A stretch of 64,000 nt of DNA. Origin: Prostheceraeus crozeri. Lineage: Eukaryota > Platyhelminthes > Polycladida > Euryleptidae. Positions within the stretch are counted from its first letter, which is position 1, and every line of letters starts with the position of its first letter. The position numbers and the translations under genes were made by a program. This document shows positions 38,855-52,383 of the stretch, in pieces. The notes under the pieces were generated by a model, which saw only the letters and a list, made by a program, of their open reading frames with translations, ran no database searches and was not told the origin of the DNA. The stretch is from assembly GCA_907163375.1 (NCBI GenBank), contig CAJQUW010001872.1:371001-435000 (forward strand), read 5' to 3'.

Positions 38855-40016
38855 TCTTCAAATAGAACACTTGCGTCACAGAACTTGTTGTGAATCATCC
38901 CCAACACTTATTATCACTGATTTTGTGATCTTTTGCTATCATAAGTGGTATCAAGCAGGGCAGTGAATATACATATTTATTATCTAGCTAACTTGTTTTT
39001 ATATGATGCCATTTCATTCATGTAGGCCTATTTGTAATATTCTGGTCTTGAAGAAGCTAATTCTAGGTATTTCTAAAAAGATCTTGAATGCATATACAAG
39101 CTTGCCATTTCAGTAGACCAAGGTGGATGTGTTTATTATCTAACATGCTAAAATAATGGACTACATGTATTGCGAATTCTGTTCACATTTCCGTAGTTCT
39201 ATAGCTAAAGATTATAGAATGAATTAGAAATCTGTTACCACTATTTTCCTGTCATCGTTTGAATAGAAAAATCGTGCAATGAAAACGATATGTGTGAAAA
39301 TTCTTCTTTATGTTTCATCAAAAATATACCTGTACGAACAAATTTTTGGAAAACATTAATGAAAAATATAATGAAACATTACATGAAACAGTATAATGAA
39401 ACCACTAATGAAACATTAATGTTTCATTAGTATTTCCATTAGTATTTCATTAGTATTTACATTACATGGAGCATACTCATGGTTCATTAATGTTCCCACT
39501 ACTGTTTCATTAATGTTTCCATTACTGTTTCATTAATGTTCCCGGTACTGTTTCATTAATGTTTCATTAGTATTTCCATTAGTATTTACATTACATGGAG
39601 CATACTCATGGTTCATTAATGTTCCCACTACTGTTTCATTAATGTTTCCATTACTGTTTCATTAATGTTCCCGGTACTGTTTCATTAATGTTTCATTAAT
39701 GCTTGCAGTACTGTTTCATTAATGCTTGCAGTACTGTTTCATTAATGCTCACAGTACTGTTTCATTAATGTTCCCACTACTGTTTCATTAATGTTTCCAT
39801 TACTGTTTCATTAATGTTCCCGGTACTGTTTCATTAATGTTTCATTAATGCTCACAGTACTGTTTCATTAATGTTCCCAGTACTGTTTCAGTAATGTTCA
39901 CAGTACTGATTCATTACCCGTACAAAAATTTTTGGAAAACATTAATGTAAAATATAATGAAACCACTAATGAAACATTAATGTTTTGTCTACGGAAATTT
40001 AGCCATTTCATTAGTA

Positions 40017-41680
40017 CAGGGGTGTGATTACTCCTAAAATTCCTAAAATTTTCCTAAAATTTGGTGAAAAATGAAAAATTCCTAAAATTTCGTATTACAA
40101 AAGTTGGGTTTTTTCATCTTACCTACATATTGATATTACAGCCATTCTGATTGCAGAGAGGTTAGCGTTCATGCCCTCAGAATACTTGGTATTCACACCA
40201 AGTTTGAATAAATTTGTTTTCACACTAAAGTGTTCATTGATTTTTACGGAGACTGTTCGTATCAGCGATTGCTACTGTTCACTGATATCATTGATTTGTT
40301 TCTCTCGCTTTTTGATAGCAAAGCTGAACAGCATATTCGCAGTATATTACTTGTTAGAGATAGTTTTTACATTGTTTTTATACGTTGTTGCACCTTTGTT
40401 GGTGGAGAAGGAATGGCTATAAGGGGTGAAGAGGAGGCCATTAGTGAAAAAAAAATAAAAATAATATAATTCATGCTTGTTTTCATGTATTTATACAGGT
40501 TTTGAAGAGTCAAATCAAGCAATAAAATAGCGTTTTTTTAGCATACTGAATTCAATAATGACTTAAGCAAGCCATAAGAAACAATTTGTAGGAATAATTA
40601 GCTTCGTTACATTATATCAGTCATAATTATACAATTAATTATAAGAGGTGCTAGATGTTAGAGAGAATATTATAGCAAGTAATTCACCTCCCCGGCGGCA
40701 TTCGACAGTGATCTATGTTTGAACCCAGGACTCTCCATGATATGAAAAATCCATAGATCACTATCGAATTGCCGTCGGGGAGGTGAATTACCGGTACTTG
40801 CTATATTATTCTCTCTTTCATCCAGCACCTCTTATAATTTATAAAAACACGGAGGCCTTGTGTATGACGTATATCCGAATATTATTTTAACTTTAGATCA
40901 GTGTCGATCAACAAAACGACTTCGTAATCCAAATATGTATACAGTGTGCAATCATTACGACATGTAATGTCTTAATTTCAGAGTTTAAACAGTTTTGAGG
41001 GATAATTTCGTTAAAATTTGTTAGGCGATCTGCGGTAGATGTGCATGTTTTTGCTGGAGAAATTGTCCTTTTATTTGATGATATCATACCTCAGTAATCA
41101 TCACCGTTAACGTAGACATAACTGTACACTACATATCCTGTTCAGAAACTCGTTTACGAGGCATTTTTAAAATCATCTCTTTGTCAAGCGTTATCTGCTC
41201 CCCCATCCAAGTCTAGTTTACTGGAATCATTGGACGATTCCTATATGCTGCAGTCTTTCCAACATTAAGGAAGGTGGGCGTTTGAAGGTAATCATCATCA
41301 TTAACGTAGGCATACTTATACGACGCATGTCCTGTTCAGAAACTCGATTACGAGGCTTTTCATTATTTCAATTCAACAAATCAACATTTGACCAACTCAT
41401 AAATCAGTATGACTGTTGTATTTTTTATTACTGTTGAAATCTCAACGTCACTACATGTAATAAAAACAAAATATATTTTCAAAACAGCATTATGTCTGAG
41501 TTGAATAGGCTTTGTCTCTCGTGAAATCTGTTCGTCTGCCATGAAAGCACTATGTCTTATGAGATGTGGGATATTAAGTCAATGTTATATCAATTGCAGA
41601 GTATTCTAATTTTTCACTGAAATTCCTAAAAATTGTCTGTTAAATTCCTAAAATTTTAAAAGGGGTCAATCACAGGGCTG
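40017..41680. mobile_element. hAT-like MITE, 1,664 bp, 6-bp TSD TTAGTA
   Basis: The ends are CAGGGGTGTGATTACTCC and, inverted, CAGCCCTGTGATTGACCCC, flanked by TTAGTA on both sides (40011-40016, 41681-41686). Internal CCTAAAATT repeats lie at each end. It also holds a ~70-bp direct repeat (41099-41170, 41290-41360; CCTGTTCAGAAACTCG core) and a hairpin at 40637-40839. No transposase. CAGGG ends fit hAT; a 6-bp TSD would place it in a variant lineage. Confidence 0.7.
40637..40839. repeat. Imperfect hairpin, ~85-bp arms
   Basis: AATTATAAGAGGTGCT at the left is mirrored by AGCACCTCTTATAATT at the right. Pairing continues through TTCACCTCCCCG and GTGATCTATG. The right arm carries a few extra bases (ACCGGT). 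It is probably a smaller MITE nested in the hAT-like MITE. Confidence 0.7.
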
Positions 41681-44600
41681 TTAGTATTTTCATTAATGTT
41701 TCATGTAATGTTTCATTAGTATTTCCATTAGTATTTCATGTAATGTTTCATTAGTATTTCCATTAGTATTTCATTAGCATTTACATTACATGGAGAATGC
41801 GCATGGTTCATTAATGTTCCCAATACTGTTTCATTAATGTTTCCAGTACTGTTTCATTAATGTTTCCAGTACTGTTTCATTAATGCTCACAGTACTGTTT
41901 CATTAATGTTCCCAGTACTGTTTCATTAATGTTTCCAGTACTGTTTTATTAATGTTTCCAGTACTGTTTCATTAATGCTCACAGCACTGTTTCATTAATG
42001 TTCTTATTACTGTTTCATTAATGCTCACAGAACTGCTTCATTAATGCTCACAGTACTGTTTCATTAATTCTCACAGTACTGTTTCATTAGTGTTCCTAGT
42101 ACTGCTTCAACGTTGTTCCAAATGCTATTTCATAAATGTTCTTAGTTATGTTTCATTAATGCTCCCCGGTACTTTCATTTGTGGTCTACGATAATGCACC
42201 ATAATTATTTCTAGAATGATCCTACATTATATAATGTGTCATTATTAACAAAAAGAATACCATCATCAAGTTTGTATGACACTTTTTATTCCAAAGTACA
42301 TGTATCTGCTTATCTACCTAACACTATCTATCTACTAGTCTCTAAAAGAGTTACCCATTACAAATACAGACAGCATGCGTCCAATGTTCTCACAATTCCT
42401 CGGTTGCCGGTTCTTCCAAGTCTCTTAATGTCGACTTTGATGTTGCTGAAAAGAAGACGGAACCCTTTTTAATACACATTTTTGGTAAATCACTGGTATG
42501 ACGATCATGCGTTCAAATGCTGTGACAAAATGCTTTTGAACTAAACTTGAAATTTGAATTTCTTCCAAAAATCCATTTGATATTCGATATCAGATAGGAT
42601 GAAAACCTTCAACTGTTACATGTATGTGCATGTTCCTACGTTAGAACGCACAATTGTAGTCACATACCCGCTTTAAGAATTTATTTCAGTTTATTGTAGA
42701 GGTAAAAAATTGGGTCATTAATTCTCGGTAACCCAATTCGCATATTTTTGTTCAATTATTTTTTGATTTTAGGCCGACCGGAAACTGCAATTTTTTTCTA
42801 GTGATCATATTAAATGTTAGTATTATTTGCAATAGTGTTTTCTATTTATAATATTTTGTCACAATACTGTGTGCCAATGACACATTACTTCAGCTATACC
42901 TAAGTGCACAATACGGTGTGTTGGTCTGCATGTGAACTGCCATTATGCCTACATGCATGCATATTTTCAATGCACGTTGTTATTTGTCAGCAGGTTTACA
43001 ATTTAAAAGTTATTTTAATTGATGTAAAAGTCTATTCCCATTAAGCCAGCTACAGAAAAACAGAAGAAAACACGTTTAACTGCTTTGGTATTGAGCTAGT
43101 AGAATCATAATTTGATATCTACAAGCATTACTTGAACATACCATACTGTTACTTACATTTGATATGTTGTGAGAATCATCACTAACTGATTGCTTAAAGG
43201 CTTCTAGAGCAATGGTATCTGACAGAGAATTCACTATTATCACATTGCAAAATACAGGCAGCATTCAATGCATGAATTTATGGTATGTTAGTAATTGTGA
43301 TTTGACTTTTTAAATTTATTTATTTTATCCAGACAAATTTATACAGCGCTGTACCCAAAAAGGCTCACAGCATTAAAACGAACAGTGAAGTCACAAATTA
43401 TATAAAGTTATCATAAAATAGAAGAAAAAGTGTAAATGAGCAAACAGTTCTTCAGGCGATGTTGCGCGCTAAATATTCAAGGTCATTCGTGTTCGTGTGA
43501 ACGATCTGAAATCGCTAATTTGAATTATATGCGCATAAAATAAACTGCTTGTAAATTAATGTTGTTAATTAATCTAATTATGAATGCAAAACTGCAGCCA
43601 CGCTACTGTACTATAATAGTAAAAGCATTATAACTGCTTACCATTTTCCTTTCGTAATTCCTTGATCTTTCGCTTCAGTTCGTTTTCTTTTAACTCTGTA
43701 TGCGGTTTGTCAGATTTCTTGTTACATTCTTGATCTTGGGTCACATTGTTTGAAAAAATTGTAAGAAGTGATTAAACTTTTTTGTAGCTGTTTTTCGACA
43801 ATGAAAGGATTAGACGCGACTGTGCATGATATACCGATGAGACGACAACGACGAGGCGAAAAGGTCACTATGAAATTCTGAATTACGTCCAGCGCATTGA
43901 TGAAATGGTCCGTGTTTCCGCGTTGCATGTCGATTACCCAATAGAGACGATAGCATTAAACTTCGAGGAAAGTCGATAAATGCGCATAGGAAGAAACTGA
44001 CGGCTCACGCGTTGTCGTGACATGACGTCACTGCGGTGACACACAATAGGGAAGCATGAATAATCCAAGGCAAGGATTCTAAATATAGAATGGTACTTAA
44101 ATGTTTCATTAATGAAACATTACATGAAACCATGGCAGTTTTCATTAATGAACTTTACATTAATGTTTCATTAATGAAACATTACATGAAACCATTGCAG
44201 TTTTCATTAATGAACTTTACATTAATGAAACATTACATGAAATCATGGCAGTTTTCATTAGTGAACTTTACATTAATGTTTCATTAATGAAACATTACAT
44301 GAAATCATGGGAGTTTTCATTAATGAACTTTACATTAATGTTTCATTAATGAAACATTACATGAAAGCATTGCAGTTTCATTAATGAACTTTACATTAAT
44401 GTTTCATTAGATGAACCATTAGTATTTTCATTAATGCTTTATCATGAAATGGTGAAATTTCATTAGTCATTAATGAAACATTACATGTTCATTACATGAA
44501 ACATTAATGAATTGCAAAATTATTTTCGTACGGGTAATGTTCCCAGTTCTGTTTCATTAATGTTCACATTGCTGGTTCATTAATGCTCACAGTACTGTTT

Positions 44601-46666
44601 CATTAATGCTCACAGTGCTGTTTCATTAATGTTCCCAGTACTGTTTCAGTAATGTTCCCAGTACTGATTCATTAATGTTCACAGTACTGATTCATTAATG
44701 TTCCCAGTACTGGTTCATTAATGTTCACAGTGCTGGTTCATTAATGTTCACAGTGCTGGTTCATTAATGCTCACAGTACTGTTTCATTAATGCTCCCAGC
44801 ACTGTTTCATTAATACTCACAGTACTGTTTCATTAATGCTCACAGTACTGTTTCATTAATGCTCACAGTACTGTTTCAGTAATGTTCACAGTACTGATTC
44901 ATTAATGTTCCTAGGACTGTTTCATTAATACTCACAGTACTGTTTCATTAGTGTTACTAATGCTATTTCATAAATGTTCTTAGTTATGTTTCATTAATGC
45001 TCCCCGGTACTTTCATTTGTGGTCTACGATAATGCACCATAATTATTTCTAGAATGATCCTACATTATATAATGTGTCATTATTAACAAAAAGAATACCA
45101 TCATCAAGTTTGTATGACACTTTTATTCCTAAGTACATGTATCTACTTATCTACCTAACACTATCTATCTACTTGTCTCTAAAAGAGTTTCCCACTACAA
45201 ATGCAGACAGCATGCGTCCAATGTTCTCACAATTCCTCGGTTGCCGGTTCCTCCAAGTCTCTTAATGTCGACTTTGATGTTGCTGAAAAGAAGACGGAAC
45301 CCTTTTTAATACACATTTTTGGTAAATCACTGGTATGACGATCATGCGTTCAAATGCTGTGACGAAATGCTTTTGAACTAAACTTGAAATTTGAATTTCT
45401 TCCAAAAATCCATTTGATATTCGATATCAGATAGGATGAAAACCTTCAACTGTTACATGTATGTGCATGTTCCTACGTTAGAACGCACAATTGTAGTCAC
45501 ATACCCGCTTTAAGAATTTATTTCAGTTTATTGTAGAGGTGAAAAAATTGGGCCATTAATTCTCGGTATCCCAATTTGCATATTTTTGTTCAATTACTTT
45601 TGATTTTAGGCCGACCGGAAACTACAATTTTTTTTCTAGTGATTATATTAAGTTTTTAGTATTATTTGCAATAGTGTTTTGCTATTGATGATATTTTGTC
45701 ACAATACTGTGTGCCAATGACACATTACTTCAGCTATAACTAAGTGCACTATGCGGTGTGTTGGTCTGCATGTGAACTGCAATAGGCCTACATGCATGCA
45801 TGTTTTCAATGCACGTTGCTATTTGTCAGCAGGTTTACAATTTAAAAGTTATTTTCAATTGATGTAAAAGTCTATTCCCATTAAGCCAGCTACAGAAAAA
45901 CAGAAGAAATTCACGTTTAACTGCTTTGGTATTGAGCTAGTAGAATCATAATTTGATATGTTGTGAGAATCATCACTAACTGATTGCTTAAAGGCTTCTA
46001 GAGCAATGGTATCTGACAGAGAATTCACTATCATCACCTTACCAAAATACAGGCAGCATTCAATGCATGAATTTATGGTATGTTAGTAATTGTGATTTGA
46101 CTTTTTAAATTTATTTATTTTATCCGGACAAATTTATATAGCGCTGTACCCATAAAGGCTCACAGCATTAAAACGAACAATGAAGTCACAAATTACATAA
46201 AGTTATCATAAAATGGAAGAAAAAGTGTAAATGAGAAAACAGTTCTTCAGGCGACGCTTGAAAGTTGACAAACTGCTCGAATTATACTAGAATCATCGGG
46301 ATGTAGTACCACACTGAAGGTCCATAAAAAGAAAAAGCATGACCTCCCCTGGATATTGTTTTGACGAGAGATACCTTCAATAAGCAACGGTCTTCAGATG
46401 ATCGACGAGAACGGGAAGGATTATTGATTAATGTACACAGGCGAATTCAAGTAATGTCCTTTATAGCACAAGCATCCAATCTTGAGTGTTGAGCCTTCAT
46501 TTATCGGAAGCCAGTTCATCTGTCCAAGATCAGGAGTAATGTGCTCTCGACCGCGGATTCGAAAATCAAACGAGCGTTTGAATTTTGTAAATCCAATTGT
46601 AAATTCAGACACGTGTTTTTAAGGTACTCAGTGTTCGATTAGATCTAAGGTATGAGTGGCTTCATA

Positions 46667-47449
46667 CAGGGCTCGAAATTTTCCGGATTTCCGGATTTTT
46701 GAAACTTATTTTTGTCATTTTTGAGATAAGCAGAAACATGCAATAAAAACGCATACCTAGCCCCCCACCCATGTACCACAAATAATATTTTGTACAAATT
46801 GATTCATAGCCTCCTAAATTTGTCAGATTTTTCATTCAATATGCACAATTTATTTGACATTTTATAACTTTTTTATTAATGGATATTGATGTATCACTTC
46901 AATGTCTTACCTAGTGCGTTTCTATCTTTGTATTTCAGTTCTACTTTATCTTTATATCACGTAATGATACAAAGTTGAAAATTGGACGGTAGTAAAGTTA
47001 CAAAACATTAGGCAACCTGTGTTTGCATTTATCAAACAATACATGTAGTTAGATATGGTGTTATCCAAAATATATACATATATAATAATAAAGAAGTTTT
47101 TCGCTCTGCAGCATAAATCATGTATAAATAAAAACTTATCAATCTTCTGTACCTTATCACATTTCTTATTTTTCAGTTATGCTAGAAATAACACTTTGGA
47201 TTAATACAGAGCTATGCTAAATTTTTCGTACTACATGCGTTTAGAATTATTCTAGACCATGAAACCTCGACAAAGGTAGCCATAGGCCAACCGGAGATTT
47301 GCTCCCTCAAGTTATGTCTGAGATGCCAGGAAATGCTAAGGTTAAAAATCCCAAAAAATTCCTCGCAAGCTCGGATTTTTTAGGCTCGCTCTGCAGGCCG
47401 CTCGCCATAAATTTTCCGGATTTTTTTCGGTACCTAATTTCGAGCCCTG
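46667..47449. mobile_element. hAT-like MITE, 783 bp, 6-bp TSD TTCATA
   Basis: It begins CAGGGCTCGAAATTTTCCGG and ends AATTTCGAGCCCTG, with TTCATA at 46661-46666 and 47450-47455. Subterminal TTTTCCGGATTT motifs occur in both arms. It has no coding capacity. It lies inside the extra segment of copy B of the CCCGTACG transposon. Confidence 0.78.
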
Positions 47450-47498
47450 TTCATATGTCATGTTGTAAAGTAAAATAGTACTTCGCATTACGTATTAA

Positions 47499-47543
<45 letters not shown>

Positions 47544-47546
47544 TCT
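47499..47546. repeat. AT dinucleotide microsatellite
   Basis: An uninterrupted (AT)n tract of about 19 units, then a short imperfect continuation. Length may vary between individuals. Confidence 0.95.
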
Positions 47547-48995
47547 TAAGCATTAAATTGATACAATAATCAAATATTTAATGTATAAATGCGAATTGAC
47601 GAAGTGCATAATTTCTACATCTACTTGAAAGCTTTTATCAGCTGCTATAGAATTAATTGATTGCTGAAGACGAGTAATCGCTATCAATTAATTGCATGTT
47701 GCCACAATTAACATCAATTGATAGATGTGCCCAATTTAAATGCAATAAGCTTTTGATAACATTTGATATTACTCGGCCACTGTCTAATCCGCAAGTGCCT
47801 TCATCAAATTCATTCATCAATTGCAATCTAATTACATATTCGTAATGTTGCTGTGCACTAAATATTCAAGGTCAAGGTTTGTGTTCGTGTGAACGATCTG
47901 AAATCGCTAATTTGAATTATATGCGCATAAAATAAACTGCTTGTAAATTAATGTTGTTAATTAATCTAATTATAAATGCAAAACTGCAGCTACGCTACTG
48001 TACTATAATAGTAAAAGCATTATAACTGCTTACCGTTTTCCTTTCGTAATTCCTTGATCTTTCGCTTCAGTTCGTTTTCTTTTAACTCTGTATGCGGTTT
48101 GTCAGATTTTCTTGTTACATTCTTGATCTTGGGTCACACTGTTTGAAAAAATTGTAAGAAGTGATTAAACTTTTTCGTAGCAACTTCAAATTTTCTAGAC
48201 TTTCCTCTGCTGTTTTTCGACAATGAAAGGATTAGACGCGACTGTGCATGATATACTGATGAGACGACAACGACGAGGCGAAAAGGTCACTATGAAATTC
48301 TGAATTACGTCCAGCGCATTGATGAAATGGTCCGTGTTTCCGCGTTGCATGTCGATTACCAAATAGAGACGATAGCATAAAACTTCGAGGAAAGTCGATA
48401 AATGCGCATAGGAAGAAACTGACGGCTCACGCGTTGTCGTGACATGACGTCACTGCGGTGACACACAATAGGAAAGCATGAATAATCCAAGGCAAGGATT
48501 CTAAATATAGAGTGGTACATTAATGTTTCATTAATGAAACATTACATGAAATTATGGCAGTTTTCATTAGTGAACTTCACATTAATGTTTCATTTATGAA
48601 ACATTACATGAAACCATTGCAGTTTTCATTAATGAACTTTACATTAATGAAACATTATATGAAATCATGGCAGTTTTCATTAGTGAACTTTACATTAATG
48701 TTTCATTAATGAAACATTACATGAAATCATGGGAGTTTTCATTAATGAACTTTACATTAATGTTTCATTAATGAAACATTACATGAAACCATTGCAGTTT
48801 TCATTAATGAACCATTACATGAAACCATGGCAATTTTCATTAATGAACTTTACATTAATGTTTCATTAGATGAACCATTAGTATTTTCATTAATGAAACA
48901 TATCATGAAGTGCTGAAATTTCATTAGTCATTAATGAAACATCACATGTTCATTAGATGAAACATTAATGAATTGCAAAATGATTTTCGTACGGG

Positions 48996-50191
48996 ACTCT
49001 TCTGGAACAGTCAATCCCAATTAGCATCTATGAGAGATGCGTTATATGATAGTCATTCAGTAGATGATTTGAATAGCTTACGAATGATTGGCTGTTCATC
49101 GCTCCATGCTTCATTTTGTATATTATTTCTTGGCATCGAAGTTTGAACAGATCCTGCTGAACCTTCGTCAGTGTTCGAAGCTCTGTAGTCATAGAAGTAG
49201 ATCATAGTACACTACAGTAGAATGGAAGTTTGACATCTTGTCTATGTACAATGATGGCACATGGAAAAATCTATGGTTTGTAGATGAGATTCGATCTAAA
49301 ACATTATATCATTGTCAAACCATTTGCCAAGTTGGTTGTGCGGAAGTTGTTGACAGAAAATTACCGGATCTTTATGAAGAGAATTTCAGTGAGATGGTGG
49401 TATTGTATCATGTGAAATAGCCTACTATTCCATGGATTAATATACTGTGTCTATTTGTGCCAGTCATTGAAAACCATTATACAATTTTTCAACACTGGAA
49501 TACGAATTAAAATGTGGTTCACAGAGTCATATTGAAAGTGGTCGCTGTACTGGTTGGAAGAACATCTCAAGAATTCACAGATAAAATTTCTAATTATTGG
49601 ATAATTTCTCGGTCAAGCGGTTAAGAAACCTAGTGTTTTTCTGGAATAAGCACACTTAAAATCTTCTTTACCTACAATCATTTCTCAGATAAATTGAATG
49701 TCGCTGGAACTCTTCAATTAATCATTGAATGACTTATGTGATATAATTTGATGATGTATTAGCAGCTGATTTTCGAATGCATGCAGAGATTTTGAAAATT
49801 GTTCAAATATAATGAACATGGGCCCTTTAAAGTAAAATAAATGCTATAACATTTCTTGGCCTCTGATTTCAAGCTGGAGTAATGTATGCTCTGCAAATCG
49901 ACATTACAAGTTGCATATGTGTCTGATTATACTCTTGATAGATTATAGGAGCGATATTTCAAAATGATGAGCGTACAGAACGTTTTAAAGGATTTCCTTC
50001 TTTGTCATCATGTCGCTGCACTATTTTGTAGATTCATTATTGCTTTTGTATACATGATCTTTGGACATGGGGCAACAATCCAGATCACAAATTGCCTTGA
50101 TAAATATAAATGCCAACCCGAAAACAAGGAAACCAGCTCGTACAATTTTCTTTTTGCCCCAACTAAGTTCCCCCGGCGTGTGCCATAATTT
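48996..50191. other. Harbinger internal noncoding stretch
   Basis: Between the end of the nested transposon and the MADF gene. The only ATG-started frames are 60-74 codons, with no recognisable domain. It probably represents original Harbinger spacer, continuous with 38860-39328. Confidence 0.4.
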
Positions 50192-50788
50192 TTATGCAAT
50201 TTCCATTCTAGGACTTTCTATGGTATTGTTAATTTCTATGTCTGTAGTAATGTACTGACCAAACGCTTCAATATCATCCGGTTTCTCTTTAAGGACGGTC
50301 AGAACTTCGTCATCAAAACTACGTTTCTTCTTTGACTGTCTTTCATTGACCTTGGTGGTAGAATCGTCTGGAAAATTTTCTTTCGTCTCACTGTCGCTAT
50401 CAAGTAAACTCGTCAACTCATCAAATTCACTTTGATCAATATTTAACTCTGATTTTCGCTTCACCAAGTGCGGTCGTAAGAAAGACATTTGTTCAGTAAA
50501 CACCCATTTGCTCTGCTTCCGTCCAGCAGAGCCACTTGTTGGAGCTTTTGCCTGCTCACAGTTGTATTGTCCGCGAAGATTTCTCCACTTGCTTAAACAT
50601 TCATGCTCCGTCAAATTACAGTTCGTTGCAATCACTTTCCATGCTCTTTCTATCTTGTCTCTATTTCTATAATCCTTCGAAGTCTTATCATAAAGAAGAG
50701 GTCTGCTTCTAACACATTCAATCAGTCGCTCCACTGCTGTCTCCATTCTCGTTTCAAATGCACACACACACACACAACGCACATGCAC
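50192..50788 (-). CDS. MADF/Myb-like DNA-binding protein of the Harbinger element
   Basis: A 198-codon frame; the more likely start is the ATG about 14 codons in (50746), after a CA-repeat-derived stretch. Residues about 20-105 form a MADF domain: VERLIECVRSRPLLYD, then YRNRDKIERAWKVIA and SKWRNLRGQYN, followed by SKWVFTEQMSFL. The rest is acidic with a Lys-rich nuclear-type motif (QSKKKRSFDDE). Harbinger elements need such a protein to import and guide the transposase. The open frame is intact and convergent with the transposase. Confidence 0.85.
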   Translation of the reverse strand: MHVRCVCVCAFETRMETAVERLIECVRSRPLLYDKTSKDYRNRDKIERAWKVIATNCNLTEHECLSKWRNLRGQYNCEQAKAPTSGSAGRKQSKWVFTEQMSFLRPHLVKRKSELNIDQSEFDELTSLLDSDSETKENFPDDSTTKVNERQSKKKRSFDDEVLTVLKEKPDDIEAFGQYITTDIEINNTIESPRMEIA

Positions 50789-52383
50789 ACACTGATCATT
50801 TGATGTGCGACAAGCACTATGATTGGATATCTCATCTGACTTTTCCGATGAAGATTAACTAATTTCAGCTTCTGATTTCTGTCATATGACAAGAAATTCT
50901 CTTGTGAGACATTTTATTGTGAACCGACTTTGTCTTATGACACATTAATCATAAGACAATTTTGTCAAAAAAACGCTATTGTGAACTAGGCTTTAGTCTC
51001 ATGCTTTAGCTAACTTGTTTTATTTTGAATGTAAAGTGGCACTGAAGTCATCGGCGAAATTCATTCATTCATTTTCACTTTTTAATTGCAGGTCCTGCCT
51101 CCTCCCATCCTCTTACTATTAATATGATGTCGTGTGCGAACTTGAGGTAGGTTAGATATTCCGGTCGATATTCAAGCCCAGATTTTCCCAATTGATGAGA
51201 TGGAATATCTATACCAGGCAAGCAGTAAAGAGCATCGGTGAAATCGTGTCGCCTTGTCGAACTCCTCTGTTGATTTGTATATTTATCTTCTTTTTATTTA
51301 AGGTAGCTAGCTGTTCAGCTGCAGTTTGTGTATATGTCCTTAAGTAGTACTACATACTGATGATCGATTCCTTGGTCAATTTATGATTTTAGGATGGAAT
51401 TTGTTTCCACTGAGTCGAACGCCTTCTCGAAGTCTACAAAAATAAGGCAAAGCGGCAGGTTGTGACTTTTGCATTTTTCTTTCAATTGATTTAGCACATG
51501 GATGTGATCCACGGTACCGTAATTCTTACGAAAGCCTGCCTGTTCTCTAGCTCGATTTTCGTCAATTTGTTTTTCAAGTCTGTTACACAGAACCTACGCG
51601 AAAATTTTGTATACATGGGAAAGTAGACTTATTGGTCAGCAATTTTTTAATTCTTGCTTGTTCCCTTTCTTGTGTATGAGAATTAACTCAGATTCTTTCC
51701 ACATGCTTGGAACTTTTCCTATGGTCAGACTTCTGTCATGCAGCTTAGTAAGCTCTTTTGCCAATGGTTCTCCTGCTTCCTTAATCACATCGATTTCGAG
51801 TTCGTCTGATCCTTTATTTCTTTCCATCTTTTCTAAGGCATTTATGATTTTGTTCATAAGAATGGATGGCACGGTTTCCATGGGGTTTCAATGTCGTCGA
51901 CAAAGGTTCTATAGCGGTACAATTCTTCATAGAACTCTTCGATTATTTCAAGAATCTTCTTTTGGTTTCCGCTTTTGTCCTTTAAGCTGATTATTTCTTA
52001 TTTACCAAATTCAATGTTCTCTTTCATTTTCTTCAAGCTTCTGTTTTCTGAGGTAGTCTTTTCTATGAGTACTTGCTTCTACTGTGTTCTCTTAATTTCA
52101 ATCTTATGACTTGGCACGGTTCTGAATACTGAATACGACTGACGGTGTTGTCTCTTTTCCAACTTCTTCTTTTTGTCAGAAGATTTTTTATTTCAGTTGG
52201 AAGGCTTGTGCCATTTTCCTTTTTTGTTCTGCCAGTAACTTCTAAACTTGATCGTTTAGCAACTGCAATGATTTTGGCATTGTGTTGATTGATATCCAGA
52301 TCTTCTTGATCCGCCTGTATTTCCTTGAATCTGTTTTCCAACATGGTATGAAATTGGTCTTTGCTGACTCTTAGTTGGTTATA

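Larger units (their letters stand above)
39917..44534. mobile_element. CCCGTACG minisatellite transposon, nested copy A
   Basis: It begins CCCGTACAAAAATTTTTGG and ends ATTTTCGTACGGG, flanked by TA on both sides (39915-39916, 44535-44536). It sits in the left minisatellite array of copy B. It has the same layout: minisatellite (41681-42165), core (42165-44090) and right array (44096-44500). A hAT-like MITE occupies 40017-41680. The core matches copy B closely from the CTCCCCGGTACTTTCATTTG segment onward. No protein is encoded, so mobilisation would be in trans. Confidence 0.75.
39329..48995. mobile_element. CCCGTACG minisatellite transposon, outer copy B
   Basis: It starts CCTGTACGAACAAATTTTTGG (39329) and ends ATTTTCGTACGGG (48995), giving TIRs of about 14 bp (CCCGTACGAAAAT). 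Copy A (39917-44534) is inserted in its left minisatellite. The parts are: left arrays of ~23-bp units (TGTTTCATTAATGCTCACAG type) at 39360-39910 and 44537-44990; a unique core 44990-48515; and a right array of TTCATTAATGAAACATTAC units at 48515-48980. The core is shared with copy A, apart from a 1.6 kb segment (46257-47845) holding a MITE. No coding frame. Confidence 0.7.
37476..50993. mobile_element. PIF/Harbinger element expanded to 13.5 kb by nested insertions
   Basis: The left end is AAGCTTAGTTCACAATAGCG (37476-37495), and the right end is the reverse complement AAGCCTAGTTCACAATAGCG at 50993-50974. Both are followed by TGACAAAATTGTCTTATGA-like subterminal repeats. It carries a Harbinger transposase (+) near the left end and a MADF/Myb-like gene (-) near the right end, the two standard Harbinger proteins. 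The centre (39329-48995) is other transposons. The 3-bp TSD is unclear (TTA/TAA-like). Confidence 0.82.

Noticed and set aside
41681-42165. CRISPR-like regular repeats
   Set aside because: Units vary in length and sequence with no unique spacers, and lie in an animal transposon; they are minisatellites.
44090-44287. 65-codon frame of repeated Met-Lys-His units
   Set aside because: Translation of the TTCATTAATGAA minisatellite.
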